A DNA stretch of 64,000 bases from Ornithinimicrobium murale (GTDB taxonomy: Bacteria > Actinomycetota > Actinomycetes > Actinomycetales > Dermatophilaceae), in NCBI RefSeq assembly GCF_003352835.1, contig NZ_QLVD01000023.1, forward strand, positions 248,001 to 312,000, in the 5' to 3' direction. Below are positions 24,177-33,124 of the stretch, in pieces; position 1 is the first letter of the stretch, and each line of letters opens with the position of its first letter. A model generated the notes under the pieces. The model was given only the letters and a program-made list of their open reading frames with translations. It ran no database searches and was not told the origin of the DNA. The translations under genes and the position numbers were made by a program.

Positions 24177-24815
24177 AGCTCCTGCTGGGGCGCGATCGGG
24201 ATCGCGAGCTCGGTCAGGAGATCGCACACCCTCTCCCTGATCTCGGCAGCGATCCTGCGCGCTGCAGCGAGATCTTGGGCGTACGGGTCGTCGATGTCCC
24301 AGTGGATCGTCCGTCGTCCGACCAGGCGCCTCCCGACACCCGATCAGGACGAGAATGTCCGCGGCATCCAGCACGTCATCCTGGACTTCCGAGGGCAGGG
24401 GGTGGAACCGCTCAACCCCTAGCTCCGCGAGGACTGTGGCGGCATGCGGGTTGAGGCGACCGGTCGGCCGCAGACCGGCCGATCGCGCCAGGAGCCGGTG
24501 GCCGGACAGGTGCTCGGCCAGAGCGGCCGCGACCTGGGACCGCCCCTCGTTGCGCTCACAGACGAAAAGAACCTTGGGCAACGGTGACAGGACGCGCCCC
24601 TCGGCACGGGCCAACGACACCAACTCGTCCCGGACCGCGTGCTCGACGAGGACGGGGATGAACTCCGTGTGCTTGCCACAGGCCTCGAGCCGGGAACGGC
24701 TGCGGTCGACCAGCGCCGCGATCTCCTCCGGCTCGAAGCCGTCGGCGTATCGCTCCGTCAAGTCCGCGACCACCCGGGCCATGGCGCGTCGGTATGCGCT
24801 GCGGTGCTGCTCCAT
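24161..24815 (-). pseudogene. Arsenate reductase ArsC-like (LMW phosphatase fold), frameshifted
   Basis: The N-terminal 70 residues are the three-helix domain seen in actinobacterial ArsC proteins (RRAMARVVADLTERYADGFE). The phosphatase-like loop follows as LFVCERNEGRSQVAAALAEH with the catalytic Cys of the CX5R motif, then LLARSAGLRPTGRLNP. After VLIGCREAPGRTT the frame breaks: the expected C-terminus, IHWDIDDPYAQDLAAARRI to a stop at 24161, is encoded one base out of frame at about 24306-24316. One extra base explains this. The current frame instead runs to 24114 with an unrelated tail. Start ATG 24815 has GGAGG upstream. There are no ars neighbours. A sequencing error cannot be excluded. 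Confidence 0.75.
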
Positions 24816-24918
24816 TGCCTCCACCTCACCTCAAGGTAAACGTCAGGTGAATTACCAGTGTACGCCCGGTGTCCCGCTGGGGCGACGGTTCACCGTGGGT
24901 CGTGAGGATCGGCAGCGC

Positions 24919-27564
24919 TCAGGCCGTGAGCCGGATCGTCGTCGCGCCCTCGAGCCGTCGGTAACGCTCGGGGGTGCACGTGAGCAGCACGACCTGGGTC
25001 CGCTCCCCCGGGCCGGAGAACACGGTGCTCACCCGCTCCAGTCGCTCGGGATCGGTGTAACCGAGGGCGTCGTCAATGATGACGGGGACCCCGGCACCGC
25101 GCTCGACCAGGCCGGCGACCGCCAGCCGGGACAGGATCCCCAACTGCTCTCGGGCGCCTCCTGACAACTGGTCGAAGGGGACACTGGTGCCCTCGAGCGT
25201 GCGGCTGCTGATCGTGAGATCCTCGGCCACCTCGAGGTCGAAGGAGGGTCCGTAAACTTCCTGCCCGAGCCTGCGGATCTCCAGCTGGTAGGGCCGGACA
25301 TAGGCTCGGTGTGCCGCGTCGCGGTGCCGGCCCAGGGTCTCGTGGAGCTGGCGCGCAGCCCGTGCCCGGCGGTGCACGGCGTCGAGCTCGGCCCTCAGTC
25401 GCACGAACTCGTCGACCGCCAGGGTGTAGGCCTCCTGGCGGCCCTCCCCGCTCACCAGCTCGACCTGCCCCTGCACCTGCGCCAGCTGCTGACGCACCCG
25501 GACGAGCGCGGCCTGGTGATCCTGGTGCGCCTGCTCGGCCCGGGCCAGCCGCGCCCGGACGCCGTCGACGTCGGCCTCCTCCAGTGCCCTGCGAGCGACT
25601 CCCATCTGCGCCTCGACGCGGGCGTAGGCGGCTCCGGCAGTGCTCACCGCCTCCTGCAGCAGCTCATCGGGTGTCGTCTGCCGGGCCTCGGCCAGCCCAG
25701 CACGATCGCGCTCGAGCCGCTCGGACATCTCGGCATTGACCCCGACGGCGCGCTCCACCTGGAGCTCGACCTGGGCACAACGACGCTGGTGCTCCTGCAG
25801 CTCCGTCTCGGCCCGGGCCAGTGCTGCGTCGGCCTCCCGGCGCTCAGTGGCCGCGGCTCGCGCCACCGCCCGGGCAGTCGTGACGTCCTCCGGGAGCGGA
25901 TGGTCGACAGGACGGCCGGCGTGCTCGGCCAACAAGGCCTGGGCCTGCTGCAGCTCAGCGGCCAGCTGGTCCTGGTGCCGGCCACCGAGCAGGTCATCCA
26001 GCCGCTCGGTGAGGTGGCGGACCCGCGCCGCGGCGGAGGCCCGACGGGTGGCCGCCGAGCGGGCTTCGGCCAGGTCTGCGACACCGGCCTGGTCGAGGAG
26101 CTCCGCCCACAGGGCCTCGGCGCGGTTCAGGTCGGTGGCCAGCTGCGCCGCGCCCTCCTCAGGACGGACAGTGACCCGCAGGTCGCCCGGCAGCTCGATG
26201 GTCAGGCCCGCGCCGACGGACAGATCACTATCGGCGCCTGCCGCGAGCTCCAGCGTCTCGCTGTTCACGACCAGGCTGCGACTCCCCCCGAGGGACTCCA
26301 AAGAGACCCGAGCGCTGCTGGCCTCCAGCCCGGACCGCAGACGGACTACGGTCCGCTCGGCGGTCTCAAGGGCGCGCACGGCCTCCTCGTCGAGATCGGG
26401 CAGGCCACCGAGAGTCTCGTGGGCCTGGGCCAACTCGGCCTGCAACTCGACCAGTCGCTCCCTGGTGTGCGCCAGCTGCGCCACGCGCGCCACGGCCTCG
26501 ACGTGCTCGACTTCCGCGCCGGCCTGCTCGGCCACCGCGACGGCCCGGTCCCGAGCCGCACGGGCGCCGTCACGCGACTCGCGGAGGCGGGCGGTCGCCG
26601 CGTGCAAGACGTCCAGCTCATCGCGACGGGTGCCCACGGCCTCCTCAGCAGCGGCCAGACGCTGCTCCGCCTCGGCCAGCTCCTGCTGAGCACGCTCCCG
26701 GCGGGTCTGGTCCTCACCCGCACGGACCGAGTCCTGGCGAGCCCTGGCCAGCGCTGCAGTCGCCTTCTCGTGGGCGCGCACCAACGCGCTGATCTCGGCG
26801 TCGTGCTCACGCGCCCTCGTCAACCGGTCGGTGAGCTCGGTCTCCTGGTGGGTCAGCTCAGCGAGCTCGGTGCGCAACCGCTCGTGACGCTCCACCAGCT
26901 CCTGGGTCTCAGTAACTGCCCGATGCGCATGAACGGCCTCATCGCGGGCGACCGAGGCAGCAGTCACCGCGGCCTTGAGCTCGCCGGTCAGACGTCCAGT
27001 GGGGGTGTAGTAGCGCCGGAACTCCTGCTCCACCTGCTCGAGCAGCGTGGAGCCGTCAGCCGAGTGCAGGTCGGCCCCGCTGGCGCCGTCGAGGGCCTCG
27101 GTGAGCACGGCGCTGTCGGTCAGGGACACCTGCCCCAGATCGCCACCCTGGGTGAAGCGCAGCGCGTCCCACAGCGGACGGTCCAGCGACTCGGCGAGGA
27201 TCGCGTCGAGCCGATGCTGGGCCTGCTCGCCCGATAGGTGCTCGCGAACGGGGCTCAGGATCTCCAGCTCGGTGGAGCTGCCCCGCAGCCACTGCTTGGC
27301 AAAGCGCACCCGATGGCTGCCCACGGTGAACTCGGCCTCCACAAGCGGGCCGACGTCACGCCCGAGCGGCTGGAGGGCCTTGACAGCCCGGGACCGGGAG
27401 GTGGCCTTGGCGCGCGGGTCGAGGAGCAGGTCGAAGGCCTCCAGCAACGTGGTCTTGCCGACCTCGTTGGGCCCTTCGATGACGACGACGCCGGTGTCGG
27501 GAAAGTCGACCGTGCGCTCGAGGATGCCCTTGACGTCGCGCAGGTGCAGGCGGTGGAGCTTCAT
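24919..27564 (-). CDS. SbcC/YhaN-like SMC-family ATPase
   Basis: An 881-residue DNA-repair ATPase. It begins KLHRLHLRDVKGILERTVDF, a RecF/SbcC-type start, with Walker A EGPNEVGKTTLLEAF at about 30-45. The middle (about 190-720) is long Ala/Glu/Arg-rich coiled coil broken by a more globular region near 390-470. The C-terminal head carries the ABC signature LSGGAREQLGILSRLAVAGL and Walker B VPVIIDDALGYTDPERL. It starts at ATG 27564, overlapping the stop of the phosphoesterase gene (ATGA), so the two subunits are probably made in fixed ratio. It lacks the clear zinc-hook CxxC of classical SbcC and is closer to YhaN. Confidence 0.9.
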   Translation of the reverse strand: MKLHRLHLRDVKGILERTVDFPDTGVVVIEGPNEVGKTTLLEAFDLLLDPRAKATSRSRAVKALQPLGRDVGPLVEAEFTVGSHRVRFAKQWLRGSSTELEILSPVREHLSGEQAQHRLDAILAESLDRPLWDALRFTQGGDLGQVSLTDSAVLTEALDGASGADLHSADGSTLLEQVEQEFRRYYTPTGRLTGELKAAVTAASVARDEAVHAHRAVTETQELVERHERLRTELAELTHQETELTDRLTRAREHDAEISALVRAHEKATAALARARQDSVRAGEDQTRRERAQQELAEAEQRLAAAEEAVGTRRDELDVLHAATARLRESRDGARAARDRAVAVAEQAGAEVEHVEAVARVAQLAHTRERLVELQAELAQAHETLGGLPDLDEEAVRALETAERTVVRLRSGLEASSARVSLESLGGSRSLVVNSETLELAAGADSDLSVGAGLTIELPGDLRVTVRPEEGAAQLATDLNRAEALWAELLDQAGVADLAEARSAATRRASAAARVRHLTERLDDLLGGRHQDQLAAELQQAQALLAEHAGRPVDHPLPEDVTTARAVARAAATERREADAALARAETELQEHQRRCAQVELQVERAVGVNAEMSERLERDRAGLAEARQTTPDELLQEAVSTAGAAYARVEAQMGVARRALEEADVDGVRARLARAEQAHQDHQAALVRVRQQLAQVQGQVELVSGEGRQEAYTLAVDEFVRLRAELDAVHRRARAARQLHETLGRHRDAAHRAYVRPYQLEIRRLGQEVYGPSFDLEVAEDLTISSRTLEGTSVPFDQLSGGAREQLGILSRLAVAGLVERGAGVPVIIDDALGYTDPERLERVSTVFSGPGERTQVVLLTCTPERYRRLEGATTIRLTA

Positions 27565-28817
27565 CGAGCCTCCTCGCGGGCGATCCGATAGAGCAGCGAC
27601 AGGGCGTCGGCCGCGCTCTGCTGGTCCTCCGCGGCGTCGGGGGTGAACTCCCAGTCGAGCGGGTCGAGCTCCTCGAGCGAGTCAGGGTCCTCGCCCGCGT
27701 GGCACTCCTCCTCCTGGTCCAGCTCGCCGGCGACCGCCAGCCCGCGCATCTCCTCCGCGGCCGCACTCACAAAGCCACCGAGCCGCAGATCGTCCAGCTC
27801 CGCCCCGTCGGCGCTGATGCCGAGACGGGTGTGCCGCTCCCACTGAGTGAGGGCGGCAAAGACCGCGCCCTGCTCCTCAAGCAGATCGGTGAGGGCGGCA
27901 TGGTCGGCGACGCCGAGCACGCCACGTAGCGCCAGTCGCAGGACGGTGCGGTCCTTGTCGGCGATGGCCGCCAGCTCGCCCCGCAGTGCGCTCACGTCGG
28001 CCGCACCGGACAGCTCCCGACGGATGGTCCGGAACGTCCAGGTCCCGACGTGGTGCGGGGTCACCACGGGAGGTCGCCCCCCAGAGAGCTCGACGACCAG
28101 GACGTCTCCGGGCTCGGTCTCGCGGTGGTCGGTGACCTCGGGAGCACCGGAGTACCACACCGCGCCGCTGTCACCGACGCTCGTCCGCGAGTGCCGGTCC
28201 CCCAGGGCGACGTAGTGGATCCGGCCAGCATCCAGCGCCTGCTCCAGCGGCGCCAGGGAGATGGCGGCGCGGTTGTGCCGGTCCGGGTCCAGCACGTCGA
28301 CCGCCCCGTGGCCGACCACGATCCGCAGCGGTTCCGGGCTGCCAGCTGTCGGCATACGGCCCCCTCCGAGCGCTGCCGTGACGGCCGCTCCCACCAGGTC
28401 ATGGTCGGGGTGCTTGCCAGACCAGGGGGCCGGGATCAGCTCGACGCCCTCACGCACGGTGACCGGCTCCGGTCCGTCCAGGACGCGCACGTGCTCGGGG
28501 CGGTCGCGGACGAACTGTGGGCTGCCATAGATGGTGAGCGGATCGAGCGGGTCGTGGTTGCCGGGCAGCAGATAGACCGGCACCGGCACCTCGGCCAGCG
28601 CCTCCAGTGCACGCCCCACGGTCTGCCGGGACAACTGGTTGGTCTCGAAGACGTCCCCGCACACCACCACGAACTCGCACCCCTGCTCCTGGGCGAGGAG
28701 GCCGATGCGTCGGATCACGTCGATCCGTGCGGCGGCGAAGCGGGCCTGCGCCTCGCCCTCCAACTGGCGTCGGGTCATGCCGATCTGCCAGTCGGCGGTG
28801 TGCAGAAATCGGACCAT
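27561..28817 (-). CDS. SbcD/YhaO-like DNA repair metallophosphoesterase
   Basis: A 418-residue nuclease subunit that would pair with the SMC-type ATPase downstream. The metallophosphoesterase motifs are in order: FLHTADWQIG (motif I, D and H), VVVCGDVFE (II, GDxx), YLLPGNHDPLD (III, GNHD), IVVGHGAVD (IV, GH) and HYVALGDRHSRT (V, GDxH). The C-terminal 130 residues form the usual capping and ATPase-binding part. ATG 28817 gives VRFLHTADWQ right at the start; longer in-frame sequence upstream has no similarity. Acts on DNA ends or hairpins by analogy to SbcCD. Confidence 0.9.
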   Translation of the reverse strand: MVRFLHTADWQIGMTRRQLEGEAQARFAAARIDVIRRIGLLAQEQGCEFVVVCGDVFETNQLSRQTVGRALEALAEVPVPVYLLPGNHDPLDPLTIYGSPQFVRDRPEHVRVLDGPEPVTVREGVELIPAPWSGKHPDHDLVGAAVTAALGGGRMPTAGSPEPLRIVVGHGAVDVLDPDRHNRAAISLAPLEQALDAGRIHYVALGDRHSRTSVGDSGAVWYSGAPEVTDHRETEPGDVLVVELSGGRPPVVTPHHVGTWTFRTIRRELSGAADVSALRGELAAIADKDRTVLRLALRGVLGVADHAALTDLLEEQGAVFAALTQWERHTRLGISADGAELDDLRLGGFVSAAAEEMRGLAVAGELDQEEECHAGEDPDSLEELDPLDWEFTPDAAEDQQSAADALSLLYRIAREEAR

Positions 28818-28955
28818 GACGCTCCTCCCAGGTGTTGGCCCCACCGTAGGAGAGAGCACCGACACTGCCCGGCTGGCGCACCGGCCGACGCGGAACTGCA
28901 GCGTCTGTCCACAGGGAAATACGTGCAGAGGGCCAGTTCCGAGTACCCTTGTGAC

Positions 28956-29066
28956 ATGCATAAACAGGCAGACCCAGTGGACGAACCAGCTGAACCTAGT
29001 AGTACCGGGCCGGGCTCGGCCCGGCGCTCAACCCACACTGCCCTGCAGGGGACCGCAACGTGCTAA
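28956..29066 (+). CDS. Possible 36-aa leader ORF before the CNNM pair
   Basis: ATG 28956 opens a 36-codon frame (HKQADPVDEPAEPSS and on) whose TAA stop overlaps the GTG start of the CNNM gene. A GC-rich inverted repeat, CCGGGCC/GGCCCGG, lies inside it. It could be a translated leader peptide controlling the magnesium/cobalt-type transporter genes, or simply non-coding 5' leader. No ribosome binding site is obvious, so leaderless translation would be needed. Confidence 0.25.
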   Translation: MHKQADPVDEPAEPSSTGPGSARRSTHTALQGTATC

Positions 29067-30448
29067 TCGGTAGCGGCCTGCTCGTCATTCTCGCGCTCAC
29101 CGTCCTGACCGGCTATTTCGTGGCCCAGGAGTTCGCGTACGTCGCGGTCGACCGCGGCCAGCTGCAGAAGCTGGCCGACGAGGGCGACCAGGCGGCCACC
29201 CGTGCCCTGAAGGTGACCTCTCGGCTCTCCTTCACCCTCTCCGGCGCCCAGTTCGGCATCACCCTCACCGCCCTCCTGGTCGGCTTCGCCGGTGAGCCGC
29301 TGCTGGGCCGCGGTCTGGCCGAGACGATGGGCTTCGCGGACCTGTCTCCCGCCGCCACGACCTCGATCTCCTTGGCGATCACCCTGGTCTTTGCGACCGG
29401 TGTCCAGATGGTGGTCGGCGAGCTCGGCCCCAAGAACCTGGCGATCGCCCGCCCCGTGCCGCTGGCCCGGGCCCTGTCCCGGTCGACCCTGATCTATCTC
29501 GCGGTGGCCGGTCCGATCATCAACCTGTTCGACAAGGCCTCCAACGCCCTGCTGCGATCGGTCGGCATCGAACCGCTCGAGGAGCTGCCCCAGGGCGCGA
29601 CCCCGGAGGAGCTGCACCGAATCATCGACGAGGCGCACACGGGCGGACTGCTGGATGAGGACCTGTCTCGCCTACTGGGTCGCGGCCTGGCCTTCCGCAA
29701 CCACGTCGCGCAAGAGGTGATGACGCCGCGGATCGACGTCGAGACCGTGCAGGCCGACGAGCCGGCAGCGCGCGTCCTGGAGCTGTTGGAGACCGGCCAC
29801 TCCCGGTTCCCTGTCATCGGTCGCGACGTCGACGACATCGTCGGCGTCATCGGCCTGCACGAGCTGCTCCAGGTCCCCGCCGCACAGCGCCCGATGGCGA
29901 CAGTCCGTGACCTGGCGAGCGAGGCGCTGATCATCCCGGACAGCCTGCCCCTGCCGCGCGTGCTGGAGCAGATGCGCGAGTCGCACCGACAGATTGCTGT
30001 CGTGGTGGACGAGTACGGCGGGTTCGCCGGCATCATCACCTTCGAGGACGTCGCCGAGGAGGTCGTCGGCGAGATCTGGGACGAGGGCGACACCGAGGAC
30101 GAGTCCGTCGAGGAGCAGCCCGACGGCAGCTGGGAGGTCCCGGCCCGGTTGCGGCTGGACGAGGTGCGTGACACCACCGGGGTCGCGTTGCCCGAGCACG
30201 AGGACTACGACACCCTCTCCGGGCTGATCATGGAGCGGCTGGGCCGCGTGGCCGAGGAGGGCGACACTCTCGAGGTGGTCTGGGAGGCCCGCGACGAGCA
30301 CGGCGCTCCCGAGGTGCGTCGGGTCCGCCTGGATGTGCTGTCCGTGCAGCGCTACGTGCCGGACACCGTCCGGGTCCACGCCCCCACTACCCACCCCGGC
30401 TCCCTGGCCGATGAAGAAGCCCAACCGGCCGAGGCGGTGGCCTCGTGA
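29060..30448 (+). CDS. CNNM/CorC-type hemolysin family membrane protein (first of pair)
   Basis: A 462-residue membrane protein. The N-terminal DUF21 domain has about four spans (LVILALTVLTGYFVAQEFAY, ISLAITLVFATGVQMVVGEL) with the conserved VGELGPK. Then come two CBS domains (EVMTPRIDVETVQADEPAAR, RFPVIGRDVDDIVGVIGLHE, and VVVDEYGGFAGIITFEDVAE) and a C-terminal CorC_HlyC domain (ARLRLDEVRDTTG, LIMERLGRVAEEGD). The family exports or gates Mg2+ and related cations. Start GTG 29060; its stop overlaps the start of the second CNNM gene (GTGA). Confidence 0.93.
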   Translation: MLIGSGLLVILALTVLTGYFVAQEFAYVAVDRGQLQKLADEGDQAATRALKVTSRLSFTLSGAQFGITLTALLVGFAGEPLLGRGLAETMGFADLSPAATTSISLAITLVFATGVQMVVGELGPKNLAIARPVPLARALSRSTLIYLAVAGPIINLFDKASNALLRSVGIEPLEELPQGATPEELHRIIDEAHTGGLLDEDLSRLLGRGLAFRNHVAQEVMTPRIDVETVQADEPAARVLELLETGHSRFPVIGRDVDDIVGVIGLHELLQVPAAQRPMATVRDLASEALIIPDSLPLPRVLEQMRESHRQIAVVVDEYGGFAGIITFEDVAEEVVGEIWDEGDTEDESVEEQPDGSWEVPARLRLDEVRDTTGVALPEHEDYDTLSGLIMERLGRVAEEGDTLEVVWEARDEHGAPEVRRVRLDVLSVQRYVPDTVRVHAPTTHPGSLADEEAQPAEAVAS

Positions 30449-31521
30449 GCACCAGCACCGCCCTCTGGGTCAGTATCCTCCTGCTGGTCCTCAACGCCTT
30501 CTTCGTCGCGGCCGAGTTCGCCGTGGTCGCCGCCAAGCGGCACCGACTGGAGGAGCGTGCCGCCGGCGGCGGCCGTGCCGCCAAGGCCGCCGTCTCGGCC
30601 AGCAAGGAGCTCTCGCTCATGCTCGCCGGCGCCCAGCTCGGCATCACGCTGTGCACGCTGGGACTGGGCGCCCTGGCCGAGCCGGCCGTCGCCACGCTGC
30701 TGGAGCCGCTCATCCACTGGGCCGGCATCCCCGCCGCGCTGACCCACCTCGTCGCCGTGATCATCGCCGTGGCCCTGGTCGTCTTCCTGCACATGGTGGT
30801 CGGCGAGATGGCCCCGAAGTCGTGGGCGATCTCGCACCCCGAGACCTCGGCGGTGCTGCTCGCCCTGCCGTTCCGCGCCTTCACCTGGCTGAGCCGCCCC
30901 CTCATCTGGGGGCTCAACGAGCTGGCCAACCTGATGCTGCGAGCCGTGAAGGTGCAGCCGGTGGACACCGTGAGCTCCACCCACGGCCCGGCCGAGCTGC
31001 AGCTGCTGCTGGCGCAGTCCCATCAGCACGGCGTGCTCCCGGACGCGGACCACGCCATGCTCACCGGGGCACTCAAGCTCGAGGAGGAGACGATCGCCGC
31101 GGTCATGTTCCCGGTGTCCGAGGCCGTCTGTGTGCCGGACACGGGCACGGCCCGGGACGTCGAGGCGATCTGCCACGAGAGCGGCCGGTCGCGGCTGTTC
31201 GTGACCCGTGGGAACCGCATCACTGGTCTGGTTCACGTGCGCGATGCAGTGCGGGCTACAGCCGCCTCCCAGACGGAGTATGCCGTCACGGACCTGGTGC
31301 AGGAGGCCATCACCCTCCCCGCCTCGCTGCCGCTCATCGACGCGGTCCAGCGGATGCGTCAGGAGCGCGCCCAGCTCGCCCTGGTCGGGGACCCGGAGGG
31401 CCACGTCGTCGGGCTGATCTCGTTGGAGGACCTGCTTGAGCAGATCCTCGGCGAGTTCGACGACGAGACGGACGAGCCGGTGACTGGTGCCGAGCACATG
31501 CAACCGACGCCTACCGCCTGA
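30445..31521 (+). CDS. CNNM/CorC-type hemolysin family membrane protein (second of pair)
   Basis: A 358-residue partner of the preceding gene, coupled by GTGA. It has the DUF21 domain (LNAFFVAAEFAVVAAKRHRL, LMLAGAQLGITLCTLGLGA, FLHMVVGEMAPKSWAISHPE) and one pair of CBS domains (VMFPVSEAVCVPDTGTAR, RSRLFVTRGNRITGLVHV, VVGLISLEDLLEQILGEF). It lacks the C-terminal CorC_HlyC domain of its neighbour. Such long-plus-short pairs are common in actinobacteria and probably form a heteromeric transporter. A decayed copy of this gene's 3' end occurs at 33062-33124. Confidence 0.92.
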   Translation: MSTSTALWVSILLLVLNAFFVAAEFAVVAAKRHRLEERAAGGGRAAKAAVSASKELSLMLAGAQLGITLCTLGLGALAEPAVATLLEPLIHWAGIPAALTHLVAVIIAVALVVFLHMVVGEMAPKSWAISHPETSAVLLALPFRAFTWLSRPLIWGLNELANLMLRAVKVQPVDTVSSTHGPAELQLLLAQSHQHGVLPDADHAMLTGALKLEEETIAAVMFPVSEAVCVPDTGTARDVEAICHESGRSRLFVTRGNRITGLVHVRDAVRATAASQTEYAVTDLVQEAITLPASLPLIDAVQRMRQERAQLALVGDPEGHVVGLISLEDLLEQILGEFDDETDEPVTGAEHMQPTPTA

Positions 31522-31574
31522 CCGGCGTCACCCGGCAGCCCGGGCTTCAAGAGTGGCCGTACGGATGCCGCCCC

Positions 31575-32273
31575 TCACGGAGCGGGAAGCGGGGGATATA
31601 GACCTTCCGGCTCCTTTGGGCAGGCTCCATACAGTTCTGCCACCGCAGCCTCGGACTCGGGCGTTGCCTCCGAGAATGGATTCCACCAATCCTCTGAACT
31701 GTAATACTGACCAAGCCACGCTTCTTGGGACGGTGCGTCCGAGATGGGATACCCGAGGCGCTCGACGCAGGATGCTGATTCCACCAGGTGCTCATAGTAT
31801 TCCTGTGCTGGAACTAGCGGCAACTCCTGTCGTCGCCTCGGATCCAGAGGATACCGCGCCTGACAAACGTAGGCCGCCTCGTTGAGTGCGCCAACCTGGT
31901 CGTCGGGAACGCGAGGCGGAATCACGCCCCCGTCAAGTGTCGCTTTCGCATCGAAGCCAAACCCTGCGAGACAATCCACCTGAACACTGGCGAACTCTTC
32001 CTCTTCGATGAACCTCACGATCCCAACGGGCGGTGGATCATCAACCCGATTTCCAGCAGCCAACTCTGGCCACCGCTGTTGCTCCAGGGCAACCATTTCC
32101 TCGTAAGAGTCCGCGTCGCTCCAATCTGGGACGACACTCTCCGGAACCCCTTGATTGACAGCCTGCTGAACTTGAGGTTCAGCGGTCTCTGTTGACGAAT
32201 CCACACTATGCGCACTGCATGCACAACTCATAAAGCAGGCTATGACCGCACCGACAAATCCGACCCGCCTCAT
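31575..32273 (-). CDS. Hypothetical lipoprotein, 232 aa
   Basis: It starts RRVGFVGAVIACFMSCACSA, a lipoprotein-type signal peptide with a Cys near position 17-19. The mature part is acidic and rich in Tyr, Trp and Pro, with a Cys pair candidate (VDCLAGFGF, YVCQARYP) and VESASCVERLGYPISDAP. I do not recognise the family; similar short secreted proteins occur singly in Micrococcales genomes. Codon use is less GC-biased than in the flanking genes, in keeping with transfer. It is separated by 53 bases from the convergent CNNM gene. Confidence 0.7.
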   Translation of the reverse strand: MRRVGFVGAVIACFMSCACSAHSVDSSTETAEPQVQQAVNQGVPESVVPDWSDADSYEEMVALEQQRWPELAAGNRVDDPPPVGIVRFIEEEEFASVQVDCLAGFGFDAKATLDGGVIPPRVPDDQVGALNEAAYVCQARYPLDPRRRQELPLVPAQEYYEHLVESASCVERLGYPISDAPSQEAWLGQYYSSEDWWNPFSEATPESEAAVAELYGACPKEPEGLYPPLPAP

Positions 32274-32399
32274 GCTTGACTAGGCAGGTGGGTTGCAAGC
32301 CACTTAGCACCGCGTGCGCCAGGGAGTGGACAAATGCTTCCTTCGCGGGCGCTCAAAAAGTAAAGGCATTCAACGGCAAACTGAACTCTTGAGTGCATC

Positions 32400-32789
32400 T
32401 CAAGACTTCTTTGCGCCACACGATTGCCCTGGAGGGCAGTAGCAGCCAGCCGTTGCAGAACTTATTGAACCCTCCGTCCAGACGCCTGCACTTCCACTTG
32501 TACTCCGGTAATGGGTCGACGTCCGACTTCCGCCGGTGCTCCAATATCGAATCGGCCCGCCGTTCCATTCGTGGCGTATCGCTCCATTCACACTCGTCGT
32601 GCTTGAAATCCGACATTCATACCCAAGATTGCAGTGAACGTCCCGCGACCACGTCTCAACCGCACTTCCCATCTCGCTCGACGCACCAATGGAGGCAACG
32701 GCTAGGAGGGCAGCAACGGCCAGTCGAGTCAACCACTGATATGCCCTATTGAATCCCTGAAATCGCGTGAACTTGCCATCCCTATCCAT
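32400..32789 (-). CDS. Small secreted Cys-containing protein, possibly lactococcin 972-like
   Basis: A 129-residue frame with ribosome binding site GGGGAG before ATG 32789. A basic N-terminus and hydrophobic segment (LTRLAVAALLAVASIGASS) form a signal peptide. The mature part is Ser/Gly/Thr-rich with GPIRYWSTGGSRTSTHYRST and SAGVWTEGSISSA, loosely like the GSKTHSATV...AGVW pattern of lactococcin 972 bacteriocins, then CYCPPGQSCG. It has four Cys in the mature part, unlike that family. No dedicated ABC or DUF1430 transporter is nearby, so the bacteriocin reading is weak. An upstream ATG at 32831 (TGATG with the preceding frame) is an alternative start. Confidence 0.5.
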   Translation of the reverse strand: MDRDGKFTRFQGFNRAYQWLTRLAVAALLAVASIGASSEMGSAVETWSRDVHCNLGYECRISSTTSVNGAIRHEWNGGPIRYWSTGGSRTSTHYRSTSGSAGVWTEGSISSATAGCYCPPGQSCGAKKS

Positions 32790-32830
32790 TTCGATTCTCC
32801 CCAGCTCCCCAAGCTCGAATGTGTCCCACA

Positions 32831-33016
32831 TCACTTCCCTGAGCGCACGAAGAGTACGCTACCCCACTCGATGTCGCCGACGTCTCGAATGTGAGGGATC
32901 TCACAATGAGTTGCAGGGTTGTCAACGAGGGTCACCTCCCCACACATGGCCAAGTTGGTCTCCAACCTGATGATGATGGCCCTGTCCAGTCGAAGACTCC
33001 GCCCTCCGGCGATCAT
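32831..33016 (-). CDS. Possible 61-aa hypothetical protein
   Basis: A short frame from ATG 33016 with the sequence LETNLAMCGEVTLVDNPATH and IEWGSVLFVRSGK. Its stop overlaps an ATG of the next frame as TGATG, the kind of coupling common in this genome. It has no recognised family and only a weak ribosome binding site. It may be real, or a fragment of an older gene in the low-GC patch. Confidence 0.3.
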   Translation of the reverse strand: MIAGGRSLRLDRAIIIRLETNLAMCGEVTLVDNPATHCEIPHIRDVGDIEWGSVLFVRSGK

Positions 33017-33061
33017 GAGCCTCGTCCGTTGCTGTCTGTCGGAGTTGCGCGACGACGATAT

Positions 33062-33124
33062 AGAACTTGCTCGAGCAGACCTTTGGCGAGTTCGACAACA
33101 AGCCGATGGCTTGTGCCGAGCGGC
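33062..33124 (+). pseudogene. Degenerate copy of the CNNM gene 3' end
   Basis: The sequence GCTCGAGCAGACCTTTGGCG and the following bases align with 31434-31467 of the second CNNM gene; I count 28 matches in 34 bases, then a further match over GTGCCGAGC. Translated, it reads NLLEQTFGEFDNK against LLEQILGEFDDE. Only this fragment remains. It marks the far side of the low-GC patch that starts right after the intact CNNM gene, so it looks like the scar of a duplication or replacement event. Confidence 0.6.

Noticed and set aside
32353..32616. 87-aa frame on the minus strand overlapping the secreted peptide gene
   Set aside because: It shares most of its length with a frame that has a better ribosome binding site and a signal peptide; no independent support.
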